DNA of 64,000 bases, from NCBI GenBank assembly GCA_021775835.1, contig JAJFHC010000016.1, positions 1 through 64,000 on the forward strand, written 5' to 3'. Source of the DNA: Hyphomicrobiales bacterium (GTDB lineage: Bacteria > Pseudomonadota > Alphaproteobacteria > Rhizobiales > JAJFHC01). A program made the position numbers and the translations under genes. How positions within the stretch are numbered: the first letter of the stretch is position 1; each line of letters begins with the position of its first letter. Below the pieces are notes generated by a model. It was not told the DNA's origin and did no database searches. It saw only the letters and a program-made list of their open reading frames with translations. Positions 23,320 to 32,170 of the stretch are shown one piece after another.

Positions 23320-26300
23320 TTAAACACCAAGTATTCTTCCAATCGCGGTCCGCACAAATCCAGGTCTACGGATTACACGGCCCACAAAAGAGTTCTTTAG
23401 CAGGTCGGAAGTATGTTTCATTTCCATGTGATACCCGTAGCGGAACATGTCTACCAGCCAGTTGTGCTCGCGAACAAGATCTAACCAGCTATCCTCATCA
23501 GTCAAACTACGCCAGTCATCATCGTTGATAAAATTCCGGAGATGATCGACGTCCGATGTCCGAGCAGACTGTCGCTCCGCGGCCAGATATATCGCCGGCC
23601 GCAGTCTTGACGGCACTCTCTTTGCCCACGGATTAAGAAGTACGTTCCAGTGTTCCCGTGTAACCCGGCCATCCCAGTTCTCCGTGGAGGAGACAATTCT
23701 CGTGGCCAGGGCCGAAGGGATTGCCATTACCTCACCCCCACGCGCAACGATCTGGTTCAAAGCTTTCCAATGGAAAAACTCCCGGTCCCCCTCGATAAGA
23801 TTGTGAGGCTCGACATCGTCGAATGACCCCCGCCCGACTGCGAACAAACCAGTGCCGAAAATGTTCTGGGCGGCGGCCGAACTGACCGGCAATGAGAGCG
23901 ATAGAATGACATTGGACGATCTTGTCATCGCCGATCCCGCAGCGTCCATGATTCCAAACCGGTACCCGACAACGACTGCATCTGCATGTGTGGATCGGAG
24001 CATTGCGACGAGGTTCCCCAGGGCGTCGTCTTCGGCGATAACTTGCGTATGACAGAAGACAAGAATCCTGCTTTTCGACAACTCGGCAACGTCGCCCAAA
24101 AATCCCGCTTCATTCCCGTAATGCATTCGTTTCTCTGGGGTATGCCCGGAGCGATCGGCCGAGCTGACTTCCGAAACAAGAGGATGATCGGCGTCCATAT
24201 GCGGAGGAAAGATGAAAATACCGACACCATCTGCAGCCCACTTCTTGAGTCGGTTTGAATACAGTCCTGGAACACCACGTGCTTCGTCGCCATAAATGAC
24301 CACTGCCACGTCGGAGAAATCCAGGTCTTGCGTGTCGCTGGTTCTCGCTTCATCGACAAGCTGGCTGTGAACGGCAATATTCTCAAGCTCTGCCCTTGCT
24401 GAGTCGAAGGCAAGGGAGCCAGGCACAGTTCCGTCACGAAGCAGCCGCGATAGGGCGTTCGCCAGTTGCTCCGGTTCATCGGCCTGAAGAATGTTTTCCT
24501 GATCACTTGCGTCTATAAGTTCGGGAATGCCTCCAACGGAAGACGTTATGACAGGAATGCCGTTCTCCAGGCATTCGTAGATGGTGTAGGGAAGGTTATC
24601 CAGTCTCGACGGTATTACCACAACACAGTTTGCACACCTGAGGTAGTTGACCGCCTCGACTGTCCCCAGGTTCGATATAATCTCATGGTCAATACCGTGT
24701 TTTTTACAAATGTCCTCAACTTGTTCGACATACTTTTGATCTGCGACCCGACCCAGGAAGGTCAAGGTAAACGGAGACGCGTCAATTTCCTTTAGCCGGT
24801 CGATAGCCATCAGAAACCGATCCAGGCCTTTGCGGGTTTCAAGGCGGCCAAAAAACACAATCTCGTCAACACACTGGCGGTCAGAGGCCTGGCGCCTAAA
24901 CATTCTCGAACTGCCCGGTAAAACATTACGTACGACTACACTTTGCTTCAAATCGGTCATGTTCTCGCCGATCCAGTCCAGCATGTACTGGCTGGGCGAC
25001 AGAACCAGATCGGCCGAACGCATCATCGATATTTCGAATTCGGCAATATCGTTTTCGCTTTGCCACCAAGTGTCGAAGTTTCCTTGCTTGTGCCAGGCCT
25101 GCGGTCCATGTGTGCTTACGCAGACCTTCGTATTGGAAAGTGCAATCGTGGATTTGCTCAGCAGCGCAACATGGCTGCCGATTCCACCGTTTTCATGAAA
25201 ATGAACGAGATCGAAAGAATGGTTCGACAGGTAATCCGCAACGTCACTGCATATCTTTTCGCGAGGGGGCTCGGGCGTTTCCATTTTTGTTCGTTGAGGC
25301 AGGTAGTGCAACGTAACGCCCCGCGCATTCCACATTTCGTGCCAAAGTTCATGGAGAGTTCCATGTCCCATGTGCGGACAGAACAGAACATGCACATCGT
25401 GACCAAACGCACTGAGCAATTCGGCAAGGGCAGAAATCGCCGTACCAATACCACCTGTATTGGTGGGGCCCATCAGTTCAAAAGTGACGAAGCAAATCTT
25501 GCCTGGTCGGGCAAAAAGACCATTCGGCTTAACCGCTCCCGCTCCACGTCCAAGACTGTTTCTTGACGTGTTCCCGTAGAACAAGTCATCCGCGACTCTC
25601 TGCAGGCTGCGGCTCGGAAAGCCCGGAGCATCACGAGAAGTTCGAATCCTCCGGAGCAGAGAGTAGACCCGCAAATTCCGCCGGTCCGCCCGGGTCAGCA
25701 ATCCTATTGAAAAGAGGTCGTCGCGTGTTAGCCGGCGGGCGTTATCAATCGGGAGGCGATTGTCATGAACGGATAGCCATGCGCTATAGGCATCGTACTC
25801 GTGAACGCCTGATTCTTCCTGGCGTTTGTTCTGCAGGCTCTTCAGCAGTACGTCGCGCCACTTGAAATGATGAACGACCGCCCTGAGGGGCGCGCGTTCG
25901 GCAGGCCAGTCATTTGGCGGCAAGTGGTTGCCTCGTTTCCTGACGGTACGATCGCTGACCAGCAGGAGCGGGTATTTGGACTTCCAGGTCGCCCGTTCGA
26001 CCCCCATGCGTTCGCTGAGATTGAAATCGGCACAAGGGTACACGTCCCAGATATCTTGATCGCGTGAAAGGGCTGCCAACTCACCATCGGCAGCGACACG
26101 CTGCAACATGTACGCGGGCAATGCGTCGGAACCGAAGACCTGCAGAGCAGCGATCGTCCTACCAACGTTCCGATAGGGCAGTTCCACGAATTCATCGATA
26201 TCCACGTGGAAGACCCACTTCCCTAGAAGTTTGCCGAGAACCCTGTTGATGCAGCGGCTTTGCAGGAAATCCCCGTAGGCTTCGAAGACGTGTTCTTCCA

Positions 26301-26526
26301 CCACAATGTCACTCTGGCCAGCCAGATCAGACAACGTCGCCGCAGAAAAGTCTCCATGCAATACGAAGTGAAACCTGCGGGCACCCAACTGCCTGTAATG
26401 CGCCAGAAAATGAGGGAGTAGATCAACATCGAGAGACCCTGCAAAACAGACAACGCGAATGTCCAGGCTGTTATTTTCTGTCATATTGCTACTGCTGTAT
26501 CTTGATTGAGTTTGAACACGGTCCAT
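23320..26526 (-). CDS. multi-domain glycosyltransferase (GT2/GT92-like + GT4 + C-terminal domain)
   Basis: 1068 residues. Residues 20-300 resemble the Glyco_tranf_2_4/GT92 type: LDIRVVCFAGSLDVDLLPHF, VFHVDIDEFVELP (a D-x-D site) and a basic VVHHFKWRD. Residues 345-720 are a GT4 enzyme: FVTFELMGPTNTGGIGTAI, FDLVHFHENGG, EIVFFGRLETRKGLDRFLMA and YTIYECLENGIPVITSSVGG. Residues 730-1068 are a third region containing VFCHTQVIAEDDAL and DREFFHWKALNQIVARGG; this resembles a GT-A-type domain, but I am not sure. No membrane segment is seen. Such fusions build repeating glycans or decorate a surface polymer. ATG 26526 follows the stop of the PQQ dehydrogenase gene after 3 bp, so they are probably coupled. 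Confidence 0.8.
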   Translation of the reverse strand: MDRVQTQSRYSSSNMTENNSLDIRVVCFAGSLDVDLLPHFLAHYRQLGARRFHFVLHGDFSAATLSDLAGQSDIVVEEHVFEAYGDFLQSRCINRVLGKLLGKWVFHVDIDEFVELPYRNVGRTIAALQVFGSDALPAYMLQRVAADGELAALSRDQDIWDVYPCADFNLSERMGVERATWKSKYPLLLVSDRTVRKRGNHLPPNDWPAERAPLRAVVHHFKWRDVLLKSLQNKRQEESGVHEYDAYSAWLSVHDNRLPIDNARRLTRDDLFSIGLLTRADRRNLRVYSLLRRIRTSRDAPGFPSRSLQRVADDLFYGNTSRNSLGRGAGAVKPNGLFARPGKICFVTFELMGPTNTGGIGTAISALAELLSAFGHDVHVLFCPHMGHGTLHELWHEMWNARGVTLHYLPQRTKMETPEPPREKICSDVADYLSNHSFDLVHFHENGGIGSHVALLSKSTIALSNTKVCVSTHGPQAWHKQGNFDTWWQSENDIAEFEISMMRSADLVLSPSQYMLDWIGENMTDLKQSVVVRNVLPGSSRMFRRQASDRQCVDEIVFFGRLETRKGLDRFLMAIDRLKEIDASPFTLTFLGRVADQKYVEQVEDICKKHGIDHEIISNLGTVEAVNYLRCANCVVVIPSRLDNLPYTIYECLENGIPVITSSVGGIPELIDASDQENILQADEPEQLANALSRLLRDGTVPGSLAFDSARAELENIAVHSQLVDEARTSDTQDLDFSDVAVVIYGDEARGVPGLYSNRLKKWAADGVGIFIFPPHMDADHPLVSEVSSADRSGHTPEKRMHYGNEAGFLGDVAELSKSRILVFCHTQVIAEDDALGNLVAMLRSTHADAVVVGYRFGIMDAAGSAMTRSSNVILSLSLPVSSAAAQNIFGTGLFAVGRGSFDDVEPHNLIEGDREFFHWKALNQIVARGGEVMAIPSALATRIVSSTENWDGRVTREHWNVLLNPWAKRVPSRLRPAIYLAAERQSARTSDVDHLRNFINDDDWRSLTDEDSWLDLVREHNWLVDMFRYGYHMEMKHTSDLLKNSFVGRVIRRPGFVRTAIGRILGV

Positions 26527-26529
26527 CGT

Positions 26530-28107
26530 TCAGTAGAGCGTTTTGAGGAACGCAACAATTTCCTGTCTTGTAGACCAGTCTTCAATCCCGTCAAATTGCA
26601 TTGTCGTTTCCGGCACGACACTTTCCGGTTTGGTCAGAAACTTGTTCAACTGCCACTCATCCCACCAGATTTGCCGGTTTCGCATTCCATTCATCGCCTC
26701 TGAATAGAGGTTTTCCGGTCCCTGGGCGAATGGCGCCCTGTAAATGCCGAACAAGGAGATCTTGCTATCACCGCTCTCATCTCGTTCGACCTCGTGGCAG
26801 GTAGCACATTGCATAAGAATCTCCCTCACCTGCGGTCGAAGTTTGGCAATCTTGTCGGCAAAACTTGCGTTCGGGTCCACGGCGCGTAGTCTTAGAATGT
26901 TGCCTTTGTCCGTCCAGATATTGATAGTCCCGTTTGTCTCCTCGACGATGTCCCGCAACCGCTCGCCCAAGTCTACGCGCTCTTCGAGAATGACGTGATC
27001 GCCGTCCAGTCGCAACCGGTGTAGCGAGTTTCCAGACAAGCTGATGACCAGAAGGTCATCGCGCCAATGTTCGCTGAAACGATTTACCGCAATGAGATTG
27101 CTGATACCGATGGATGGCACCCAGGCGTAGCGAGGTTTCTCAAAACCTTCGTGACGGCCGTGCTGCGTCGAATTCTTCAGGAAGCGCTCGCCAGTGCCGG
27201 TTCCATGTGACACCAACGGCCAGCCGTAATGCCGCCCTTCCAGTATCAGGTTCAGTTCGTCGCCGCCTTTCGGACCGTGTTCCGTCGACCAAACACGGCC
27301 TTTGCTGTCCTTTGTGAGGCCCTGAGGGTTGCGGTGCCCTCGTGAAATGTCACGGCTCCCGCCTGTCGCGATGTCTACTTCGACAACTTTTCCGACATCC
27401 ACTCCCTCGTACTCGTCAGGGGACTGTCTGGCGAAATGCCCCAGCGTCAGAAACAGCTTTGATTCCGAGGTCTGCCATATTCGACCTCCGCTCTCATGGC
27501 TAGCATTCGTAATCGGCAGGCAACTTTTTGTCTCGAATCGTGTCTGCCAGCGGCTCGAATGGTCTGTGTCAGATTGAAATAGAAGGTCTTTGTCCAGGGA
27601 AGATATCCGCGATGCAAGGCATTGCCTGTCTTCATGCCAGAACGTGTGGGCTGCAAACAATTCACCCGTTCGGGCCACAAACAGCAGATCCGATACACGT
27701 CCAGGCCGGGCCGTCGTGCTTGGAAAACGTTTTTTCAGGGCTTTACGCATGGAACGGAAATTGGTTTCCAGGCGCGTGGCAAATCTGCTGATGTCCGGGG
27801 ATTCACTTGTTCGTGTGTTGACTCTGAAGAAATTGCCGTCCGCATCCGCAACGACAATATCACCGTTTACGATCTCGAGCGCTCCGGAACGCCTGCTATC
27901 GGCAGGCACAACCTGCGACAGGTCTATGCGCGTAACTTCAAGGTCCAACAGCGAAGTAGCGATAAACCTGGTAACCGGACCAGCATAAATTGTAGTTGGC
28001 GCTTCATGATCCCCGTCAGGCAGGACGACATAGAACACAGTCAAAACGGACAAAAGCGCGAAAACCGCGAGCAAGAATCGCCCTCCCATCCGACCGCGCC
28101 CCTTCAT
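26530..28107 (-). CDS. PQQ-dependent sugar dehydrogenase-like protein fused to cytochrome c
   Basis: About 525 residues from ATG 28107 (an open frame extends 36 codons upstream, but it lacks sense as a start; ATG 28089 is the other option). A short basic start and one hydrophobic segment form a signal peptide or anchor. The middle has the soluble aldose dehydrogenase (YliI/GdhB-like) motif NPQGLTKDSKGRVWSTEHGP, then GGDELNLILEGRHYGWP. Near the C-terminus, MQCATCHEVERD gives a C-x2-C-H heme site followed by a long tail typical of a cytochrome c domain. The protein should act in the periplasm, oxidising a sugar and passing electrons to the attached heme. The substrate is unknown; its genetic link to glycosyltransferases is unusual for a catabolic enzyme. 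Confidence 0.82.
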   Translation of the reverse strand: MKGRGRMGGRFLLAVFALLSVLTVFYVVLPDGDHEAPTTIYAGPVTRFIATSLLDLEVTRIDLSQVVPADSRRSGALEIVNGDIVVADADGNFFRVNTRTSESPDISRFATRLETNFRSMRKALKKRFPSTTARPGRVSDLLFVARTGELFAAHTFWHEDRQCLASRISSLDKDLLFQSDTDHSSRWQTRFETKSCLPITNASHESGGRIWQTSESKLFLTLGHFARQSPDEYEGVDVGKVVEVDIATGGSRDISRGHRNPQGLTKDSKGRVWSTEHGPKGGDELNLILEGRHYGWPLVSHGTGTGERFLKNSTQHGRHEGFEKPRYAWVPSIGISNLIAVNRFSEHWRDDLLVISLSGNSLHRLRLDGDHVILEERVDLGERLRDIVEETNGTINIWTDKGNILRLRAVDPNASFADKIAKLRPQVREILMQCATCHEVERDESGDSKISLFGIYRAPFAQGPENLYSEAMNGMRNRQIWWDEWQLNKFLTKPESVVPETTMQFDGIEDWSTRQEIVAFLKTLY

Positions 28108-28534
28108 GTTTATCTGCACAGAATTCTCACAACGACAAAGGCTACCGTTAGCATCAAAGCGCGCGCCATCCCATACATTTCCCGCCAAGACCAAACAAGT
28201 CAAATGGCCAACCACGAACCTCCAGTCGTGTCACAAACTTTGTCATGCAACACAAAAACATGTACCAATCCGGGCGAATTGTTGGAAAGAGTTATCGGGC
28301 CGTCTTCTGGATGGCTTGGGGGATCACCGGCCTTGCGGAGGCGTTGCGAAGACTCGCGTGGCTCTTGCGATACGTCACGCAAGCGGCACGTTGCAAAATC
28401 AAATTGTTACACTTCCCTTTTTGATTCATTGCATTTGCCCTGCACCTATATTACCCCAGCCCTGTTTCAACCGTTTTCGTTGTCTTGAAAACATCGATAG
28501 ATTTTGACGCCAGTAAATTTTTTGGGGAAACCGC
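28108..28534. other. gene-free divergent region
   Basis: 427 bp between the PQQ dehydrogenase gene and the exporter operon, transcribed away from each other. The 36-codon upstream extension of the dehydrogenase frame (28108-28215) is included here. I find no coding frame with family features. GGGGAA lies before the GTG at 28535 and is a good ribosome binding site. Promoters for both directions must be here, but I cannot place them with confidence. Confidence 0.5.
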
Positions 28535-30208
28535 GTGCTCGGTAAGTTGATTGCATTCCTTTGGCAGACCGCATCACCACTTAAATACGGTGTTGTCGTT
28601 GTCGCTGTGGTTGCCGGCCTCTCCCGAGACGGCATCATGTGGGCCATCAATGAATCCGCAGCAGCTGTGGGTACCGAGAAATCGCTGTCCTTCTGGCTGC
28701 CGGCTTTCGTCGGCATGTTTTTGCTCTTTCTGCTGTCCACATTCTACTATCACGTACTGGCACAAAAGCTGGTCGGAAAACTCGTCCGCAAGCTCCGGTT
28801 ACGGCTGACAAGGAACTTGCTGAAGGCGCAACCCAACCTGTTGCAGCGTGAAGGTCACGGCGCGCTTTACCAAATCATGACCCAGGACGTGACGTCGCTT
28901 TCACAATTCAGCGGCCAGATTCTCGACACGCTGCCGTCCTTGATATTTCTGTGCATTGCGATGCCGCAAATGTTCCTTCTGTCGACGACAGCGGGATTCT
29001 GCGCGATCTTTGTCATGCTGGGTGGTTGCATGGGCTACTACCTTCAGCGAAAGGCGGCGGAAGCCGGCGCGGAGAACATTCGCTTGCTTGAGATTAAATA
29101 TTTCGAGCGTGTGTCTGACGTTATCTCAGGCTTCCGTCAACTAAGGCTGCACAAACCGCGGCGTCGCGATCTGATGGATGACGTCGAGCATGTTGTCGAA
29201 GAAGCCCGCACGGCGCAGTTGTTCGTCGCCACACGGTACTCGATCGGGGAAATTGTTGTTCAGGCCTTGAAATTTGCGTTATTTGGAATCGTTATCTTTT
29301 TGGTGCCCCAACTGTCGGACCACACTGCAACCACGGTGTTTCAGATCATTACAGTGGTTCTGTTCTCGCTGACGCCATTCGAGGCAATCGTCACCAAATA
29401 CCCGGCTTATATCCATGCACGGGTATGTTTCATACGTGTGATGGAGCTGCAGAAAAAGCTTGTCGAGTTTGTCGACGCTCCACAATCGGAAAGTGACGAA
29501 GCTCTTGAATTCGAAAAGATCGAGCTGACCGATGTCGTCGCAACTCACTTGGCGCGCGAACAAAGCACATTCCAATTGGGCCCTTTGGACTTCTCCATCA
29601 ATCGCGGCGAAACAGTCTTCATCGTCGGAGAAAACGGATCGGGAAAAACCACGTTCCTGTCCGTTTTGGCCGGTCTTCTTGAGCCGGTTGAAGGAGACCT
29701 GAAAATCAACGGCACGCCCGTAGACATCGAACAGATGGAGCAATACCGGGCCCTGTTTTCGACAGTCTTCACGGACTTCCATTTGTTCAGGAAACTCTAT
29801 GGCCTCTACCACATCGATTCCGATGCGGCGAAGGAAATGCTGGACAAGGTTCATCTCGGCGATGTCACCGGAATTGAAGACAACCAATTCACCCGCGTCG
29901 ACCTTTCTGCGGGGCAGAAGCGCAGACTGGCCCTGGCGGTTGCCGCCTTCGAAGACCGCGACATAATTCTGCTCGACGAATTTGTCGCCGACCAGGATCC
30001 CGAACACCGGCGTTACTTCTTCGAAGAACTGATTCCCGAGTTCAAGGCATTGGGCAAAACAATCGTTGTCACCACTCACGATCTCAAGTGGATCGCCAAT
30101 TGCGATCGCCTGTTTACCTTCGAAGATGGCCGGATCAAGTCAGTGCAGTCGTTCGTCGACGGCGAAGAAACGACCTCACGACAGTCCGACACCACAACGG
30201 CATCCTGA
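28535..30208 (+). CDS. cyclic-peptide-type ABC exporter, permease-ATPase fusion
   Basis: 557 residues starting at GTG 28535 (GGGGAA upstream). Residues 1-310 hold six hydrophobic segments. The ATPase domain follows, with Walker A GENGSGKTT (365-373), the signature LSAGQKRR (from 457) and Walker B RDIILLDEFVADQDPEHRR, then the switch VTTHD. The layout and the DEFVADQDP part fit the SyrD/PvdE-like family (TIGR01194) that exports cyclic peptides and siderophores. Usually it lies beside peptide synthetase or RiPP genes. Here it heads an operon with a flavoprotein, GtrA and a PhyH-cupin protein, with no peptide synthetase in the window. The cargo may be made elsewhere or may be a glycolipid-like compound. 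Confidence 0.85.
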   Translation: MLGKLIAFLWQTASPLKYGVVVVAVVAGLSRDGIMWAINESAAAVGTEKSLSFWLPAFVGMFLLFLLSTFYYHVLAQKLVGKLVRKLRLRLTRNLLKAQPNLLQREGHGALYQIMTQDVTSLSQFSGQILDTLPSLIFLCIAMPQMFLLSTTAGFCAIFVMLGGCMGYYLQRKAAEAGAENIRLLEIKYFERVSDVISGFRQLRLHKPRRRDLMDDVEHVVEEARTAQLFVATRYSIGEIVVQALKFALFGIVIFLVPQLSDHTATTVFQIITVVLFSLTPFEAIVTKYPAYIHARVCFIRVMELQKKLVEFVDAPQSESDEALEFEKIELTDVVATHLAREQSTFQLGPLDFSINRGETVFIVGENGSGKTTFLSVLAGLLEPVEGDLKINGTPVDIEQMEQYRALFSTVFTDFHLFRKLYGLYHIDSDAAKEMLDKVHLGDVTGIEDNQFTRVDLSAGQKRRLALAVAAFEDRDIILLDEFVADQDPEHRRYFFEELIPEFKALGKTIVVTTHDLKWIANCDRLFTFEDGRIKSVQSFVDGEETTSRQSDTTTAS

Positions 30209-30260
30209 ATGTCATTTCCAAAAAACAGATCAGTCCGAAAAGTTACTCTCCTGGTAAGCT

Positions 30261-31763
30261 ATGTCGAATGACGAATTTGATGTGATCGTGATAGGGGCCG
30301 GGCCGGCGGGTCTCACCACAGCCTATTGCCTTGTGGCGGACACCGATCTACGGGTGCTGATTCTCGAAGGAGATGGCAAGTATGTCGGTGGAATCAGCCG
30401 CACGGTTAAACACAAGGGTTATCGTTTCGACATCGGCGGTCACCGGTTCTTCTCCAAATCCGAAGAAATCAATGCCATGTGGGACCGCATGCTACCCGAT
30501 GGATTTCTGGAACGCCCCCGCAAGTCCCGGATCTTCTACAACGGACTGTTTTTCGACTACCCGCTGAATGCAATTCAAGCCCTCAGGAATCTCGGACTCG
30601 TGACGAGCCTCCGCTGCGTCCTGTCTTATCTTTGGGCGCGGGCGTTCCCGGTCAAGACCCCCGTCCATTTTCGCCATTGGGTCACGAACCAGTTTGGCGA
30701 GCGGCTTTTCGAAATATTCTTCAAGACCTACACTGAAAAAGTATGGGGCATGTCGTGCGACGAGATTTCTGCTGACTGGGCGTCTCAAAGGATCAAGGGA
30801 TTGAGCCTGACCGCTGCGGTGATCGACGGTTTGCGCCGGTCGTTCAAGTTGCCAGCCGCAAAAGATGTTGCCCATAAATCCAAAACCCTCATCGGTTCGT
30901 TCAAGTATCCTCGGCTGGGGCCGGGCATGATGTGGGAGGCGGCCGCGAAAACGATCACAGAGAACGGCGGGACGCTGAAGATGGGGGCGACCGCGACGTC
31001 CCTGAGCGCTGAAGACGGTAAATGGTCGGTGCAGTCACGCCTCGAAGATGGCAGCGAAGAGACCTGGACATGTTCCCATGTCGTATGTTCGGCTCCTATG
31101 CGCGACGTCGTTGGTGCGATCGACCCTCAGCCTGAATCGGTGGCAACCGCGAAAAGACTTAAGTACCGCGACTTCATCACGGTCGTCCTGATACTGGACC
31201 GTCCGCCCCCCTTCGACGATAACTGGATCTACATTCACGATCCTTCCGTCAATGTTGGACGAATTCAGAATTTTGCCTCCTGGTCGCCTGAACTGCTGGG
31301 CAATGAGAACACCGGATGCCTCGGCCTCGAATATTTTTGTTTCGAAAACGATGCGCTTTGGAACAGCCCTGATTCCGATCTTGTTGCCCTGGCACGGAAG
31401 GAATTGTCAAAAATTGGCCTTTGCAAGGACGCGAACCTGATTGAAGGCGTGGTCGTGCGCCAACCCAAGGCATATCCCGTCTACGACGCGGATTACCAGA
31501 GTGTCGTCGACACCGTCAGAACGGAGTTTTCCGACCGGTACAAGGGCTTCCATTTCGTTGGACGCAACGGCATGCACAAGTACAACAATCAGGATCACGC
31601 CATGATGACCGGAATACTGACAGCTGAGAACATAGCGGCTGGACACGACAAGCATGACATCTGGACGGTGAACGCGGATGCGGAATACCAGGAGGAAGTC
31701 AGCAATGATCGTGCCCGGGCCCTGGCGTCACTCAGACAAACGCCGGAACCGGGCGGTCAGTAA
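30261..31763 (+). CDS. UDP-galactopyranose-mutase-like FAD protein
   Basis: 500 residues. The N-terminus FDVIVIGAGPAGLTTAYCL is the FAD-binding Rossmann motif, followed by GGISRTVKHKGYRFDIGGHR, typical of the amine oxidase/UGM/protoporphyrinogen oxidase superfamily. Near the C-terminus, RQPKAYPVYDADY and VGRNGMHKYNNQDHAMMTG are like the substrate-binding and FAD-closing parts of UGM-like proteins in glycan loci. It may rearrange or oxidise a nucleotide sugar in the cytoplasm; the exact reaction is not evident. It starts 52 bp after the exporter and its stop overlaps the next start (TAATG). Confidence 0.8.
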   Translation: MSNDEFDVIVIGAGPAGLTTAYCLVADTDLRVLILEGDGKYVGGISRTVKHKGYRFDIGGHRFFSKSEEINAMWDRMLPDGFLERPRKSRIFYNGLFFDYPLNAIQALRNLGLVTSLRCVLSYLWARAFPVKTPVHFRHWVTNQFGERLFEIFFKTYTEKVWGMSCDEISADWASQRIKGLSLTAAVIDGLRRSFKLPAAKDVAHKSKTLIGSFKYPRLGPGMMWEAAAKTITENGGTLKMGATATSLSAEDGKWSVQSRLEDGSEETWTCSHVVCSAPMRDVVGAIDPQPESVATAKRLKYRDFITVVLILDRPPPFDDNWIYIHDPSVNVGRIQNFASWSPELLGNENTGCLGLEYFCFENDALWNSPDSDLVALARKELSKIGLCKDANLIEGVVVRQPKAYPVYDADYQSVVDTVRTEFSDRYKGFHFVGRNGMHKYNNQDHAMMTGILTAENIAAGHDKHDIWTVNADAEYQEEVSNDRARALASLRQTPEPGGQ

Positions 31764-32170
31764 TGCTTGTTCGTTATGTCCTTGTAAGTGGCGTTTGTCT
31801 GCTGATTGACTTTTCCCTCTACCTGGCAGCCATTCGACTGGGCGTGCCCGCCGCGCCCGCCGGGGCCGTCGGCTACATGATCGGTGCCGTTTCGCACTAT
31901 TTCCTGTCCGCCACGTTCGTGTTCCAGTCCGGGCGGCGGCAATTCATCGATGTCCGTACAGTCGAATTCTCCTTGTACATCATGACCGCCCTGGTCGGCA
32001 CGGTTCTGACCACGGCAATAATCTGGCTCATGGTGAACCTTCTGCCGTCAAGCAGTGTCGTGGCCGCCAAGATCGTCGCTATTGGCCTTACGTTCGGGAC
32101 CATCTATCTGATACGCGCTAGATTCGTGATGCGCTCAGCATCGACTGGTGAAAAAGAACCTCAACCATGA
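31763..32170 (+). CDS. GtrA family membrane protein
   Basis: 135 residues with four hydrophobic segments and the family pattern: a start in LVRYVLVSGVCLLIDFSLYL, then GYMIGAVSHYFLSATFVF, which matches the conserved N-Y-x(4)-[WF]-x-F region of GtrA, then two more helices. GtrA-like proteins are thought to move polyprenyl-linked sugars across the inner membrane. It begins at the stop codon of the flavoprotein gene and overlaps the next gene by ATGA. With the polyprenyl-type GT2 and GT-C-like proteins in the neighbouring region it could be part of one glycosylation route. Confidence 0.88.
   Translation: MLVRYVLVSGVCLLIDFSLYLAAIRLGVPAAPAGAVGYMIGAVSHYFLSATFVFQSGRRQFIDVRTVEFSLYIMTALVGTVLTTAIIWLMVNLLPSSSVVAAKIVAIGLTFGTIYLIRARFVMRSASTGEKEPQP

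Noticed and set aside
29279..30079. 266-codon open frame on the minus strand
   Set aside because: It is antisense to the ATPase domain of the ABC exporter, which has intact Walker A, signature and Walker B motifs.
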